Counted from the stretch's first letter, positions 1 to 8,933 are shown. The stretch is DNA of 37,030 nucleotides from an uncultured Burkholderiales bacterium (GCA_937891045.1 CALBEV010000105.1:1-37030); one strand, 5' to 3'. Program-made: numbers and translations. Notes: a model not told the origin generated them from the letters alone.

Positions 1-681
1 CTGTGGTTGACCCACTACATCACCAAGGGTGGTGGCAAAGTGCTTCAAAGCAGCTTCTTCACATTGGATGTGTCCGACTTCGGTTCCACCATTGCCAAAA
101 TCCAGCAAGAAAAACCCAAGTTCGTGGTGGCCGCTTTGGTTGGTGGTGCGCACATGTCCTTCTTCCGCCAATGGGCCGCGTCTGGCATGAACAAAAAGAT
201 CCCCTTGTGCTCCACCACCTTCGGCGTGGGCAACGAGCACCTGGCTTTGTCTGCCGCTGAAGGCGATGGCATCTTGATCGCAGGCAACTACAGCCAAGAA
301 AACACCAACGCTGCCAACAAAGATTTCTTGGCCAAGTGGGCCAAGCGTTTTGGTGACACCAAGTTGGTCCATGAAATTGCCGTTTCTCAGTACCAAGGCA
401 TCATGTTGTGGGCGGCTTGCGTCAAGAAAGCTGGTTCGCTGGACCGCGAAAAAATGCTGGCCGCCATCGAGTCTGGCATCAGCATTCAAGGTCCTTGCGG
501 CACCGTCACTTTGGACCCCAAAACGCACCACGCCATTTTGGACATCAATGTGATGGAAGTGAAGAACCAAAAACTCACCATCAAGCAGCAGTTCAAGGCA
601 CGTCCTCCATCTGACACCTTGCAATTCTGTGATTTGCAAAAAAATCCGAAAGACAACAAGCAATACGAAGTGAAGATTTGA
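1..681 (+). CDS. HAAT-family ABC transporter substrate-binding protein, C-terminal part
   Basis: The reading frame is open from base 1, so this is the 3' end (226 codons) of a gene that begins upstream of the window. The product resembles the second lobe of periplasmic type I binding proteins of the branched-chain amino acid/urea/short amide class: a strand-helix pattern (KFVVAALVGGAHMSFFRQW), a hinge-crossing segment and a C-terminal strand before the stop. Four genes for the matching membrane and ATPase components follow directly, so it is the ligand receptor of this transporter. The amidases downstream make an amide or urea-like ligand plausible, but the ligand pocket cannot be read from the partial sequence. 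The N-terminal signal peptide lies outside the window. Confidence 0.85.
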   Translation: MWLTHYITKGGGKVLQSSFFTLDVSDFGSTIAKIQQEKPKFVVAALVGGAHMSFFRQWAASGMNKKIPLCSTTFGVGNEHLALSAAEGDGILIAGNYSQENTNAANKDFLAKWAKRFGDTKLVHEIAVSQYQGIMLWAACVKKAGSLDREKMLAAIESGISIQGPCGTVTLDPKTHHAILDINVMEVKNQKLTIKQQFKARPPSDTLQFCDLQKNPKDNKQYEVKI

Positions 682-743
682 TCCTTGACAGAGGGCATTC
701 CGGTTCATGTGAATTGGGATGCCGACTTTTTTAGAGAGTAAGC

Positions 744-1610
744 ATGGATTACGCGGCGGTTGTTCTTCTTGAAATCATCTACATGATTGCTTTTCTGGCG
801 CTTACCAGCGCTGGACTGGCGGTGGTGTTTGGCATGATGCGCGTCATCAACCTCGCCCATGGTGAGTTCGTCATGATTGGCGGCTACACCACCATCGCCT
901 GTGCCAAGGCTGGCGTCAATATTTATTTCGCCATGTTGATCGTTTCACCGCTGGTTGTGGGTATTTTGGGCTTGGTGGTCGAGCGCTTGGTGGTGCGCCA
1001 GTTGTACGGCCGCATGATCGACACCATGCTCGCCACCTGGGGGTTGTCCCTGCTCATGGTCGGCATCGTGACCTTTATTTTTGGCAACACGGCGGTGAGT
1101 GTGCCCGCGCCTATTCCCGGCTACGAGCTGGGTGAATTCCAAATGGGTGGCTACAACCGGTTCATCATTGGCATTGCCACCTTGCTCATGTTGAGCATGT
1201 GGTTGGTCATGCGTTTCACCCGATTTGGTTTGGTGGCACGTGGTGCCATGCAAAGCGCTGATGTCGCCTCGTCTTTGGGCTACGACCCCAAACGCGTTTA
1301 CATGTGGACCTTCACCGTGGGTGCGGCTTTGTCTGGCTTGGCCGGTGGCGTGCTGGCGCCCCTCACGGGCTTGCTGCCTTCCTCAGGCGGGGCCTACATT
1401 GCCAAAGCCTTCATCACGGTCATCACCGGTGGTGCGGCTGTCATCACAGGTACTTTGTCGAGTTCTGTCATTTTTGGCACCATCAATCAGATTGTGTCTT
1501 TTGGGTCCACCCCTGTCATCGGAGAGATTGTCATGCTGGCCTTTGCCGTTGTGTTGCTGCGCCTCATGCCCCAAGGCATCACAGGTCGGTTTTTCCGTAA
1601 CGCACCATGA
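744..1610 (+). CDS. HAAT ABC transporter permease, LivH/UrtB type
   Basis: A 288-residue inner-membrane protein made almost entirely of hydrophobic helices, the normal length for LivH-type permeases. The conserved family segment VINLAHGEFVMIGGY lies near residue 40, and the Gly/Ala-rich ITVITGGAAVITGTL stretch is in the C-terminal third. ATG at 744 is preceded by AGAGAG. It follows the binding-protein gene by 62 bases and overlaps the next permease by four bases (ATGA), indicating translational coupling. With the LivM-type protein it forms the heterodimeric channel for the ligand delivered by the upstream binding protein. Family assignment is firm; substrate (amide, urea or amino acid) is inferred from neighbours only. 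Confidence 0.9.
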   Translation: MDYAAVVLLEIIYMIAFLALTSAGLAVVFGMMRVINLAHGEFVMIGGYTTIACAKAGVNIYFAMLIVSPLVVGILGLVVERLVVRQLYGRMIDTMLATWGLSLLMVGIVTFIFGNTAVSVPAPIPGYELGEFQMGGYNRFIIGIATLLMLSMWLVMRFTRFGLVARGAMQSADVASSLGYDPKRVYMWTFTVGAALSGLAGGVLAPLTGLLPSSGGAYIAKAFITVITGGAAVITGTLSSSVIFGTINQIVSFGSTPVIGEIVMLAFAVVLLRLMPQGITGRFFRNAP

Positions 1611-2701
1611 TTGGAGACGCCGCCAATTTCTCCAGTGCCGGTCGCACCCACTGGGGATGGATCATCGCAGTGACCTTGCTTTTGGTGTTTTTACCGGCAG
1701 GTTTTGACACCCATACGCCTACGTTGTTGGGTATTTGGGCCTTGTTTGCTTTGTCCTTGGGTTTGATGTGGGGCTATGCAGGCATTCTGAGCTTTGGTCA
1801 TGCCGCTTATTTTGGTCTGGGTGCCTACACCTATGCCATCACAGCGATGAACCTTGGTGAAAGCACGGCTGCTTGGATGCTGGCTATTTTGTTGCCTGCA
1901 TTCGTGGCGGCCCTGATCGGTGCGATGATGTTTTATGGCCGCATCAGCGATGTTTACATGGGCGTCATCACCTTTGTGTTCTCACTCATCATGGCCAAAT
2001 TCATGGGGGCGACAGCCGGCGATGCCTACAGCATTGGCAATGCGCGGTTGGGCGGCTTCAACGGCATTCCTGCATTTCCAATTTTGAATGTGCCCGGTGA
2101 CCCCAGCATGCCTATTTACGGCATCGATTTGTATTACGTGGTGCTGTTTTGTCTGGTGTTTTGTTATTTGATTTCTCGCTGGGTCATGTCAAGCGCTTTT
2201 GGCCGCATCTTGCTCGGTATTCGTGAAAACGAATCGCGCATTGAATTACTGGGCTACAACGCACCGGCCTACAAGACCGCCATTTTTTCTTTGTCTGCGG
2301 CCATGGCTGGCTTGGCGGGTTGTTTGTTTGCAAGCTGGGCCGAAATCGTCACGCCTGCTCTGTTTGGGTTGGGTCAATCGGTGGAAGTCATCATCTGGGT
2401 GATTGCTGGTGGCTTGGGCACCCTGATCGGGCCGGTCGTTGGCGCCATTTTGTTGGGAATGCTCAAGCTCCAGTTGGGGGCGCAAACCTTCATCGACAAC
2501 TCCTTGGTGATTGGTGCCATCTTGGTGCTGGTGGTGTTGTTGTTGCCGCGAGGTCTGCTTCCCACCATCATGGGTTGGCGCCGACAACAAGACCAACGCA
2601 ACGTCAGTCGCGCCCGCAACAACAGCATGCGACGTCGCGCGGGTGAGCGTCGTCAGCCTCATCCCCCTGGCGCCCAAGACAAAAATGGCAGCCAATCATG
2701 A
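1607..2701 (+). CDS. HAAT ABC transporter permease, LivM/UrtC type
   Basis: A 364-residue multi-spanning inner-membrane protein of the LivM/UrtC class. It carries the family hallmark GYAGILSFGHAAYFGLGAY around residues 57-75 and the cytoplasmic loop FGRILLGIRENESRIELLGYN that contacts the ATPase. The start codon overlaps the previous stop (ATGA at 1607) and its own stop overlaps the next ATG (2698). After the last membrane helix and the family-typical LLPRGLLPTIMGW there is a strongly basic, Arg/Gln/Asn-rich tail of about 40 residues (from about base 2575) that looks poorly structured; such tails vary between homologues. Works with the LivH-type partner and the two ATPases downstream. Confidence 0.9.
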   Translation: MIGDAANFSSAGRTHWGWIIAVTLLLVFLPAGFDTHTPTLLGIWALFALSLGLMWGYAGILSFGHAAYFGLGAYTYAITAMNLGESTAAWMLAILLPAFVAALIGAMMFYGRISDVYMGVITFVFSLIMAKFMGATAGDAYSIGNARLGGFNGIPAFPILNVPGDPSMPIYGIDLYYVVLFCLVFCYLISRWVMSSAFGRILLGIRENESRIELLGYNAPAYKTAIFSLSAAMAGLAGCLFASWAEIVTPALFGLGQSVEVIIWVIAGGLGTLIGPVVGAILLGMLKLQLGAQTFIDNSLVIGAILVLVVLLLPRGLLPTIMGWRRQQDQRNVSRARNNSMRRRAGERRQPHPPGAQDKNGSQS

Positions 2702-3423
2702 GTGAAATGATTGTTGAAACACGAGATTTGTCCATGCGTTTTGGCGGCGTCCTGGCCGTCAATAACGTCAACTTCAATTTGCGCGAGCGCGAATTGCGTT
2801 GCCTGATTGGCCCCAATGGTGCTGGCAAAAGCACTTTGTTCAAGTGCATCACGGGCTTGCATCAAATCAACCACAGCAACGGACGCGTTTTCATTCGCGG
2901 CCACGATGTCACCGGTTGGCGGCCTCATGAAATTGTGCAACTCGGTGTGGGCATCAAAACCCAAGTGCCGTCGGTCATGAATGGCTTGACGGTCTGGGAA
3001 AACCTGTGGCTGTCGGCACGCCGCATTCACGGTAAAAAAGGCGCTTCGGCTGAAGTCGATCGCGTGGTCACCGAACTTGGTTTACAAACCAACTTGCGAC
3101 GCAGTGTGGGCGAACTGGCCCATGGCCAGCGACAAATTGTGGAGATCGGTTTGGTCTTGTGCCAACGGCCCAAATTGGTCTTGCTGGACGAACCTGCAGC
3201 GGGCATCACCGGTGCTGAAGCCGATCGTTTGGTGGAATTGATCCATGACATCAACCAGCAAGCCGCTGTGGTGGTGGTGGACCACGACATGAATTTTGTG
3301 CGCATGCTTGGTGGCACGGTCACGGTGTTGCACCAAGGTGCCGTGCTCATGGAAGGGGCCACTGACGCGGTGATGAACAACGCCAAAGTGCGCGAGGTCT
3401 ACATTGGCAACCGGGCGAAATAA
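2698..3423 (+). CDS. HAAT ABC transporter ATPase, LivG/UrtD type
   Basis: A complete 241-residue ABC ATPase. Visible motifs are Walker A GPNGAGKST (residues 38-46), signature ELAHGQ (139-144, a UrtD-like variant of LSxGQ), Walker B LVLLDEP (ending at residue 166) and the switch region VVVDHDMNFVRML. The segment GIKTQVPSVMNGLTVWENL resembles UrtD rather than LivG proteins, supporting a urea/amide-type system. It overlaps the permease gene by four bases and the second ATPase starts two bases after its stop. It energises transport as one half of the ATPase heterodimer on the cytoplasmic face of the membrane. Confidence 0.9.
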   Translation: MSEMIVETRDLSMRFGGVLAVNNVNFNLRERELRCLIGPNGAGKSTLFKCITGLHQINHSNGRVFIRGHDVTGWRPHEIVQLGVGIKTQVPSVMNGLTVWENLWLSARRIHGKKGASAEVDRVVTELGLQTNLRRSVGELAHGQRQIVEIGLVLCQRPKLVLLDEPAAGITGAEADRLVELIHDINQQAAVVVVDHDMNFVRMLGGTVTVLHQGAVLMEGATDAVMNNAKVREVYIGNRAK

Positions 3424-3425
3424 GC

Positions 3426-4496
3426 ATGGCTGAGTTGAACTCCACCACAGACAAATTTGAACGCGCCGACGTGGTGCTGCAAGTGGCCGATTTACGCGCT
3501 GGCTACGGGCGTGTGCCGGTGTTGCATGGCGTCAATTTGCAAATCCACGAAGGCGAAGCGGTTGGCATCGTCGGCCACAACGGCATGGGCAAAACCACCT
3601 TGCTCAAAGTCATCATGGGCCTGATGCCGTCCACCGGTGGGCGCATCGAACTCGACGGAACGGATGCCACCGGCTCGGCCGCCCACCAGCGGTCCCAAAT
3701 GGGGATTGGTTATGTGCCGCAAGGGCGCGGCATCTTGCCCGGCCTGACCGCCCTGGAAAACCTGCGCATGGCTTGGCGCGAAGACATTGGTGAAACCAAA
3801 GAACAATCGGTCGAGCGCGTGGCGGATCAATTTCCGCGCTTGCGGGTGCTGCTCGACCGCAAAGGTGGTTCCTTGTCGGGCGGTGAACAACAAATTTTGG
3901 CCTTGGCCCGGGCCTTGATGCCCAAGCCCTGGCTGTTGTTGTTGGATGAGCCCAGTGAAGGCATCCAGCCATCGATCGTGCAAGAGATTGGCACCACCTT
4001 GGCCAAACTTCGGGATGAATTTGGCTTGGCCCTCATCATCGTGGAACAAAACCTGGATTTGGTGTTGGATGTGGCCCACCGCGTGGCCGTGTTTGAACGC
4101 GGCACCATCTTGAAAGAATTGCACGCCAATCAATTGAGTGGCGGCGGTTTGAGCGAGTTGCTGGGCATGGGTTCTGCCCGCATGACGCATTCTCCCCATT
4201 CGCACACGAAAAAATCCACTGAACAGCCTGGCGCAATGGCCTCGCCCACACCTGCCAGGTCAACACCAGCAGCGGCATCGGTAGCTTACCAAGACAACAC
4301 CGAACACAGCCGTGCACACGGTCAACCATCTTCAAAATCATCTGTCAACAAGCGCTCGCATTCAAGCGCCACTGCATCAATGGCCACGGGCCCCGGGGGA
4401 ATCATGTCTACTGTCAAACGTCCAACTGTCGATCAGATGCATGCCATCGTCGAATCGCTGCACATGAACATGTCTTCGCGTGAAGTGGCCGAATAG
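3426..4496 (+). CDS. HAAT ABC transporter ATPase, LivF/UrtE type, with long C-terminal extension
   Basis: The first 245 residues or so are a standard LivF/UrtE ATPase: Walker A GHNGMGKTT (50-58), signature LSGGEQQ (from 150), Walker B with D174-E175-P176 followed by SEGIQPSIV, a UrtE-like feature. LivF proteins usually end near residue 235-245, but here no stop occurs. The frame continues through about 80 residues rich in Ser, Thr, Ala, His and Pro (from base 4170) and then through a 30-residue stretch starting at the ATG at 4404 that matches the N-terminus expected of the following amidase. It ends at an amber codon (4494-4496) that lies inside the amidase frame. The ATPase call is firm; the meaning of the tail is open. 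Confidence 0.85.
   Translation: MAELNSTTDKFERADVVLQVADLRAGYGRVPVLHGVNLQIHEGEAVGIVGHNGMGKTTLLKVIMGLMPSTGGRIELDGTDATGSAAHQRSQMGIGYVPQGRGILPGLTALENLRMAWREDIGETKEQSVERVADQFPRLRVLLDRKGGSLSGGEQQILALARALMPKPWLLLLDEPSEGIQPSIVQEIGTTLAKLRDEFGLALIIVEQNLDLVLDVAHRVAVFERGTILKELHANQLSGGGLSELLGMGSARMTHSPHSHTKKSTEQPGAMASPTPARSTPAAASVAYQDNTEHSRAHGQPSSKSSVNKRSHSSATASMATGPGGIMSTVKRPTVDQMHAIVESLHMNMSSREVAE
4494..4496 (+). other. In-frame amber codon between amidase N-terminal segment and amidase body
   Basis: TAG at 4494 stops the frame shared by the LivF gene and the amidase. Reading on gives [14 protein letters not shown], and reading backward gives MSTVKRPTVDQMHAIVESL from an ATG at 4404 with a G run just upstream. 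Amidase-signature enzymes of this type normally have about 30-45 residues ahead of the QSYDRL-like segment, so the codon looks like a nonsense change of a sense codon (for example TAC or TAT). Confidence 0.6.
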
Positions 4497-4505
4497 CTTG
4501 AAATC

Positions 4506-5921
4506 ATGGAAGGCACTTTCCAGTCCTACGACCGCTTGACCCAGTTGCCCGACAACTTGCCACCAGTGCGCTATCCACGCACCCCTGGCATCAAGCCCAG
4601 CCAAGCCGACAACCCCTTGAATGCCTGGGCGGTGAAAAGCGAAGTGCGCGGCGCGGTGCATGGTCCTTTGGCCGGTAAACGCATCGTCCTCAAAGACAAC
4701 GTGTGTTTGGCCGGTGTGCCCATGATGAACGGTGCGTCTTCACTGGAAGGGTATGTGCCCGATGTGGATGCCACCTTGGTCACGCGCATTTTGGATGCGG
4801 GCGGCACCATCGCGGGCAAAGCCCATTGCGAGTATTTTTGCTTGTCCGGTGGCAGCCACACAAATGCTGCTGGCCCGGTGCACAACCCCTACCGTTATGG
4901 CTATTCAGCTGGCGGCTCTTCTTCTGGCTCAGCCGCCTTGGTGGGCGCGGGCGAACTTGACTTGGCCATAGGCGGTGACCAAGGCGGTTCGATTCGCATG
5001 CCCGCCTCGTGGTGTGGCATTTACGGCATGAAACCCACGCACGGCTTGGTGCCTTACACCGGTGTCATGCCCATCGAAGCCACCATCGACCATGCCGGAC
5101 CCATGACGGCCACCGTGGCTGACAACGCTTTGTTGTTGGAAGTGATTGCCGGTGCCGATGGTTTGGACCCGCGCCAATACAGCCCCCGCGTCGACCGCTA
5201 CACAGCCGCTTTGGGCCGTGGCGTTTCTGGTTTGCGCATCGGCGTCTTGCTCGAAGGTTTCAACCGTGCAGACAGCGAGCCCGATGTCGACCACAAAGTG
5301 CGTCAAGCAGCCGATCGCTTGCGTTCCATGGGCGCGATTGTGGAAGACGTGTCGGTGCCCATGCACATGGATGGACCGGCCATTTGGACCGCCATTGCAG
5401 TGGAAGGTTTGCAAGCGCAAATGATGAACGGCAACGGCATGGGCTTCAACTGGAAAGGTTTGTACACCACCAGTTTGCTCGATGCCCACTCCGCGTGGCG
5501 TTCACGTGCCGACGAGCTGTCACCCTCTTTGAAGGTGTCGATGATGGCCGGTGAGTACTTCATCAAAAATTACCGTGGCCATTTCTACGCCAAAGCCCAA
5601 AACCTGAGCAGGGTGTTGGCCAAGGCCTATGACGATGCTTTGTCGCGCTACGACTTGTTGTTGTTGCCAACCTTGCCCATGAAGGCCACACCCCTTCCGC
5701 CTGCCAATGCCTCTTTGAAACTCTATGTGCAACGCGCTTTGGAAATGTTGGGCAACACCTGCCCCATGGACGTGACCGGCCACCCGGCCATGAGCGTGCC
5801 CTGTGGCATGTCCAATGGCCTGCCGATTGGCATGCAACTGATGGGCAAGCACTGGGATGAATCCACCATTTACCGCGCAGCCCATGCCTTCGAGCAGGCC
5901 GGTGATTGGCGCAACTTCTAA
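4506..5921 (+). CDS. Amidase (amidase-signature family), N-terminus cut by an upstream amber codon
   Basis: A 471-residue amidase-signature hydrolase, expected to cut carboxamides to acid plus ammonia or amine. The Ser-cisSer-Lys triad is intact: Lys63 (VLKDNV), cis-Ser138 ([10 protein letters not shown]) and nucleophile Ser162 ([12 protein letters not shown]), with the 75- and 24-residue spacings known from this family. The GGDQGGSIR form is typical of bacterial nitrile/amide-catabolic amidases of about 500 residues. Counted from the ATG at 4404 the protein would be about 505 residues, but the TAG at 4494 interrupts that frame. Translation from 4506 lacks the N-terminal helix and has no convincing ribosome binding site. 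Whether it is expressed from 4506, by readthrough, or not at all cannot be seen. Placed directly after the transporter, it likely acts on the imported amide. Confidence 0.85.
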   Translation: MEGTFQSYDRLTQLPDNLPPVRYPRTPGIKPSQADNPLNAWAVKSEVRGAVHGPLAGKRIVLKDNVCLAGVPMMNGASSLEGYVPDVDATLVTRILDAGGTIAGKAHCEYFCLSGGSHTNAAGPVHNPYRYGYSAGGSSSGSAALVGAGELDLAIGGDQGGSIRMPASWCGIYGMKPTHGLVPYTGVMPIEATIDHAGPMTATVADNALLLEVIAGADGLDPRQYSPRVDRYTAALGRGVSGLRIGVLLEGFNRADSEPDVDHKVRQAADRLRSMGAIVEDVSVPMHMDGPAIWTAIAVEGLQAQMMNGNGMGFNWKGLYTTSLLDAHSAWRSRADELSPSLKVSMMAGEYFIKNYRGHFYAKAQNLSRVLAKAYDDALSRYDLLLLPTLPMKATPLPPANASLKLYVQRALEMLGNTCPMDVTGHPAMSVPCGMSNGLPIGMQLMGKHWDESTIYRAAHAFEQAGDWRNF

Positions 5922-5960
5922 ATCGCCGCGCCGTGGTTGCCTCATCGAAACGAAACCAGC

Positions 5961-7454
5961 GTGTCTAAAAATCCTTTTCTCTCTGATTGGGTTCAAGGCG
6001 GGGCAGACACAGGTCTGAGCCCCCCGGGTGCGCTGTCGTATGTGGCGGGTCCCACCAGTGCATCCCTGCATTTCATGACGATCCCCCAGTTGCTAGACCG
6101 CGCGGTGATGCGCCATGGTTCTCGGGATGCAGCCGTGTTTGTGGCGCAACAACAGCGCCTGAGTTGGTACGACTTGCAACAACAGTCCGACAACCTGGCC
6201 GCCGCCTTGTTGGCCGTGGGTATCCGCCGTGGCAACCGCGTGGGCATCTGGGCACCCAACCGCCTCGAGTGGTTGTTGACCCTGTTTGCCACAGCACGTA
6301 TTGGCGCGGTATTGGTCAACATCAACCCGGCCTGCAACAGCGACGAGCTTGAGCATGCCCTGAACAAAGTCCGTTGTCGGCTGTTGGTGATGTCGCGTGG
6401 AGTCCATGACCATGACCAGCTGGAAACCCTGCGACAACTGGCACCTGAAATGGACCGGCCCGGGCCAGCCGGTGAGTTGGCGTCTCTCAAACTTGAGCAT
6501 TTGAAGCACGTGGTGGTGTTGGACGATTTGTCATTGCCCACCCACGATGCCACCAAACAAGCCGTGCCGCTTCGGGCTTTGCGGTTCAAAGATTTTTTAA
6601 AGCAAGCCGGTCCGGCACAACATGCACGGCTCAAGAGTTTGTCGGCTGCGTTGGATCCCGATGACGCGATCGGCATCCAGTTCACCAACAACCGCCAAGG
6701 TTTGGCCAAAGGGGTCACGCTGTCGCATTTCAGCATGGTCAACAACGCGCGTTTTGCGGCCAAGGCCATGGCATTGACGCACGAAGACCGTGTCTGCATC
6801 CCGGTGCCGCTTTACCGTTCCTTCGGCATGGTGTTGGGCGCACTCAGCTGCACCGCTTTGGGGGCGGCCATGGTGTTTCCCAGCGCTGGGTTCGATGCGG
6901 CGCAGACCCTCCAAGCGCTGGTCCAGCAAAAATGCACCGCACTGCATGGCGAGCCCACCCATTTCGAGGCCTTGCTGGCAGACCCAGCATTTACTAACAA
7001 GGACTTCAGCCTGATGCGCACCGGCATCATGGCGGGGGCGCCTTGTTCCGCTGACACCATGCAAGCCGTGGTGCGCCAACTCCACCTGAAGCAACTCACC
7101 GTGGGCTTGGGCAAAACAGAAACCTCACCGCTGTCGTTTCAGTCCCATGTCTCGGACCCGCTCGAGCGACGCGTGAGCAGCGTGGGGCGAATCCATCCCC
7201 ATGTGCAAGCCAAGGTGGTGGATCCACAGGGACGCATGGTGCCCGTGGGCACGCCCGGCGAATTGTGTCTGCGCGGCTACCTGGTGATGCGCTCTTATTG
7301 GGAAGACGCAGCGCAAACGGCTGAAGCGATCGACCAGGCTGGTTGGTTCCACACTGGCGACTTGGCCACCATCGATGCCCAAGGCTATTGCAGCATCTTG
7401 GGTCGGCTGGGCGGGGCGGCGGCACCTGGTTCGCATACCACCCAGGCCACCTGA
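5961..7454 (+). CDS. Degenerate AMP-forming acyl-CoA ligase-like protein, catalytic motifs altered and C-terminal domain missing
   Basis: Sequence over residues 1-480 clearly follows medium-chain acyl-CoA ligases (for example TGIMAGAPCSADTMQAVV, DPLERRVSSVGRIHPHV, AGWFHTGDLATIDAQGY). The conserved catalytic motifs are changed: the phosphate loop usually YTSGTTGxPKG reads FTNNRQGLAKG (241-251), PLYHCFG reads PLYRSFG (Arg286), and YGMTE reads LGKTE (383-387). The frame ends 15 residues after GRL (481-483), so the roughly 100-residue C-terminal domain with the GRxKD hinge, the CoA-binding region and the catalytic lysine is absent. GTG at 5961 is preferred to the TTG at 5937 because the protein then starts at the usual place. 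The frame is otherwise free of stops. It is unlikely to be an active ligase; it may be a pseudoenzyme or a decaying gene. Confidence 0.8.
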   Translation: MSKNPFLSDWVQGGADTGLSPPGALSYVAGPTSASLHFMTIPQLLDRAVMRHGSRDAAVFVAQQQRLSWYDLQQQSDNLAAALLAVGIRRGNRVGIWAPNRLEWLLTLFATARIGAVLVNINPACNSDELEHALNKVRCRLLVMSRGVHDHDQLETLRQLAPEMDRPGPAGELASLKLEHLKHVVVLDDLSLPTHDATKQAVPLRALRFKDFLKQAGPAQHARLKSLSAALDPDDAIGIQFTNNRQGLAKGVTLSHFSMVNNARFAAKAMALTHEDRVCIPVPLYRSFGMVLGALSCTALGAAMVFPSAGFDAAQTLQALVQQKCTALHGEPTHFEALLADPAFTNKDFSLMRTGIMAGAPCSADTMQAVVRQLHLKQLTVGLGKTETSPLSFQSHVSDPLERRVSSVGRIHPHVQAKVVDPQGRMVPVGTPGELCLRGYLVMRSYWEDAAQTAEAIDQAGWFHTGDLATIDAQGYCSILGRLGGAAAPGSHTTQAT

Positions 7455-7477
7455 GTGGCATCCGCAGGAAGCTCACT

Positions 7478-8878
7478 GTGACTGACGACCAACTGGCCTT
7501 TTTAGACGCGTACGCACTGGCAGGCTTGTTGCACAGCAAAAAACTGTCGTGTGTGGAACTCACGCAGATGATGCTCAACCGCATTGAACGATTGGACAAG
7601 CGCTTGCTGTCCTACGCCACCATCACACACGACACCGCCTTGCAGCAAGCGCGTGATGCGGACGCCATGATCATGCGCCGACAAATACTCAGTCCGCTGC
7701 ATGGTGTGCCGATTGCCTTGAAAGACCTTTGCTACACCAAAGACATCGTCACGGCCGCGGGCATGCCGATGATGCGCGATTTCAAACCCAGCTACGACGG
7801 TACCGTGGTCAAGCGCTTGCGCGAAGCGGGTACCGTGTTGCTGGGCAAGCTCACCATGACCGAAGCGGCTTTTGCCGATCACCACCCGGATGTGCCGCCG
7901 CCCATCAACCCCTGGCACGACGACCATTGGTCTGGCGCTTCATCCAGCGGCTCGGGTGTGGCAGTGGCAGCCGGTTTGTGCTTTGCGGCCATTGGCACCG
8001 ACACCGGTGGATCCATTCGTTTTCCTTCCGCCGCCAATGGGGTGACCGGCCTCAAGCCCACCTGGGCCCGTGTGCCAGTGCATGGTGCGTTTGAATTGGC
8101 CGCCTCGCTGGACCACATCGGACCGATGGCAAGAACCGCCATGGACTGCGGCCACATGCTGGGCTTGATTGCAGGCGCGGATGCCAACGACAGCGTGGCC
8201 TTGCATGCCCCTGTGCCCGATTACGTTTGCGGCGACAACACACAGTTGCGAGGCTTGCGCATCGGCTTTGACGAGAATTACTGTGCTGGTTTGGATGCAG
8301 ACATGCAAGCCGCCGTGCAGTCTGCTTTTCAAGTGTTGCAATCCTTGGGCGCAGACATTCGCTCCGTGCGTTTTCCCGACGTCTCAGATGCAGTTGCCGA
8401 TTGGGGCACCGCCTGCGCCGCGGAAACCGCTGTGGCCCACGAGCCATGGCACCCCCAAAACAAACACCTCTACGGCCCGGGCTTGGGCGGTTTGATTGAA
8501 TTTGGTCGATCCATCAAAGCGGTGGAGATGCAAAAAATCTGGTTGCGTCGGCGTGCTTTCACCGGCGCGGTGCGCGGATTTTTTCAAAGCTGCGATTTGC
8601 TGCTGATCCCATCTCAGCCCATGGCATCGCCGACCACCCAAGAGATGTCCGTCATTGGCACCGTGCCCTCCGAACTTGCTCGGCTGATCAAGTTCACCGC
8701 GCCGTTTGACATGAGTGGCAACCCGACCATCACCTTGCCTGCAGGCTTCACGCCTAAGCGCACACCCGTGGCCATTCAACTCGTTTCTGCGCACCTGGAT
8801 GAAGCCACTTTGATTCGGGCGGGCAGTGCGTTTCAACGTGTCACCGATTGGCACACGCGGCTACCACCGCGTCTTTGA
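7478..8878 (+). CDS. Amidase (amidase-signature family), second copy type
   Basis: A 466-residue amidase-signature enzyme with complete triad: Lys82 (PIALKDLC), cis-Ser155 (SGASSSGSG) and nucleophile Ser179 (GTDTGGSIRFPSA). The N-terminal helix (LLHSKKLSCVELTQ) is like GatA and related amidases. It is not a close copy of the amidase at 4506: the nucleophile region is TDTGGS instead of GDQGGS, so the two probably differ in substrate. GTG at 7478 is chosen because AGGAAG lies about seven bases upstream and the protein then begins at the family-normal position; the open frame upstream to 7343 only overlaps the previous gene. It sits 23 bases after the truncated ligase-like gene. Its role is hydrolysis of an amide (or aryl/alkyl amide) in the cytoplasm. 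Confidence 0.9.
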   Translation: MTDDQLAFLDAYALAGLLHSKKLSCVELTQMMLNRIERLDKRLLSYATITHDTALQQARDADAMIMRRQILSPLHGVPIALKDLCYTKDIVTAAGMPMMRDFKPSYDGTVVKRLREAGTVLLGKLTMTEAAFADHHPDVPPPINPWHDDHWSGASSSGSGVAVAAGLCFAAIGTDTGGSIRFPSAANGVTGLKPTWARVPVHGAFELAASLDHIGPMARTAMDCGHMLGLIAGADANDSVALHAPVPDYVCGDNTQLRGLRIGFDENYCAGLDADMQAAVQSAFQVLQSLGADIRSVRFPDVSDAVADWGTACAAETAVAHEPWHPQNKHLYGPGLGGLIEFGRSIKAVEMQKIWLRRRAFTGAVRGFFQSCDLLLIPSQPMASPTTQEMSVIGTVPSELARLIKFTAPFDMSGNPTITLPAGFTPKRTPVAIQLVSAHLDEATLIRAGSAFQRVTDWHTRLPPRL

Positions 8879-8933
8879 CATCGCTTGCGATGACCAGTTT
8901 GCGCACAGCCTGCCACGCACACGGCATCCAACG

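Noticed and set aside
7401..7460. Simple frameshift as the cause of the short ligase 1 C-terminus
   Set aside because: None of the three plus-strand frames after 7401 gives the expected KDxIxRGGENIYP hinge, so the region is missing rather than shifted.
7343..7477. N-terminal extension of amidase 2 into the preceding ligase-like gene
   Set aside because: Extra residues resemble no amidase N-terminus, and GTG 7478 has a proper ribosome binding site.
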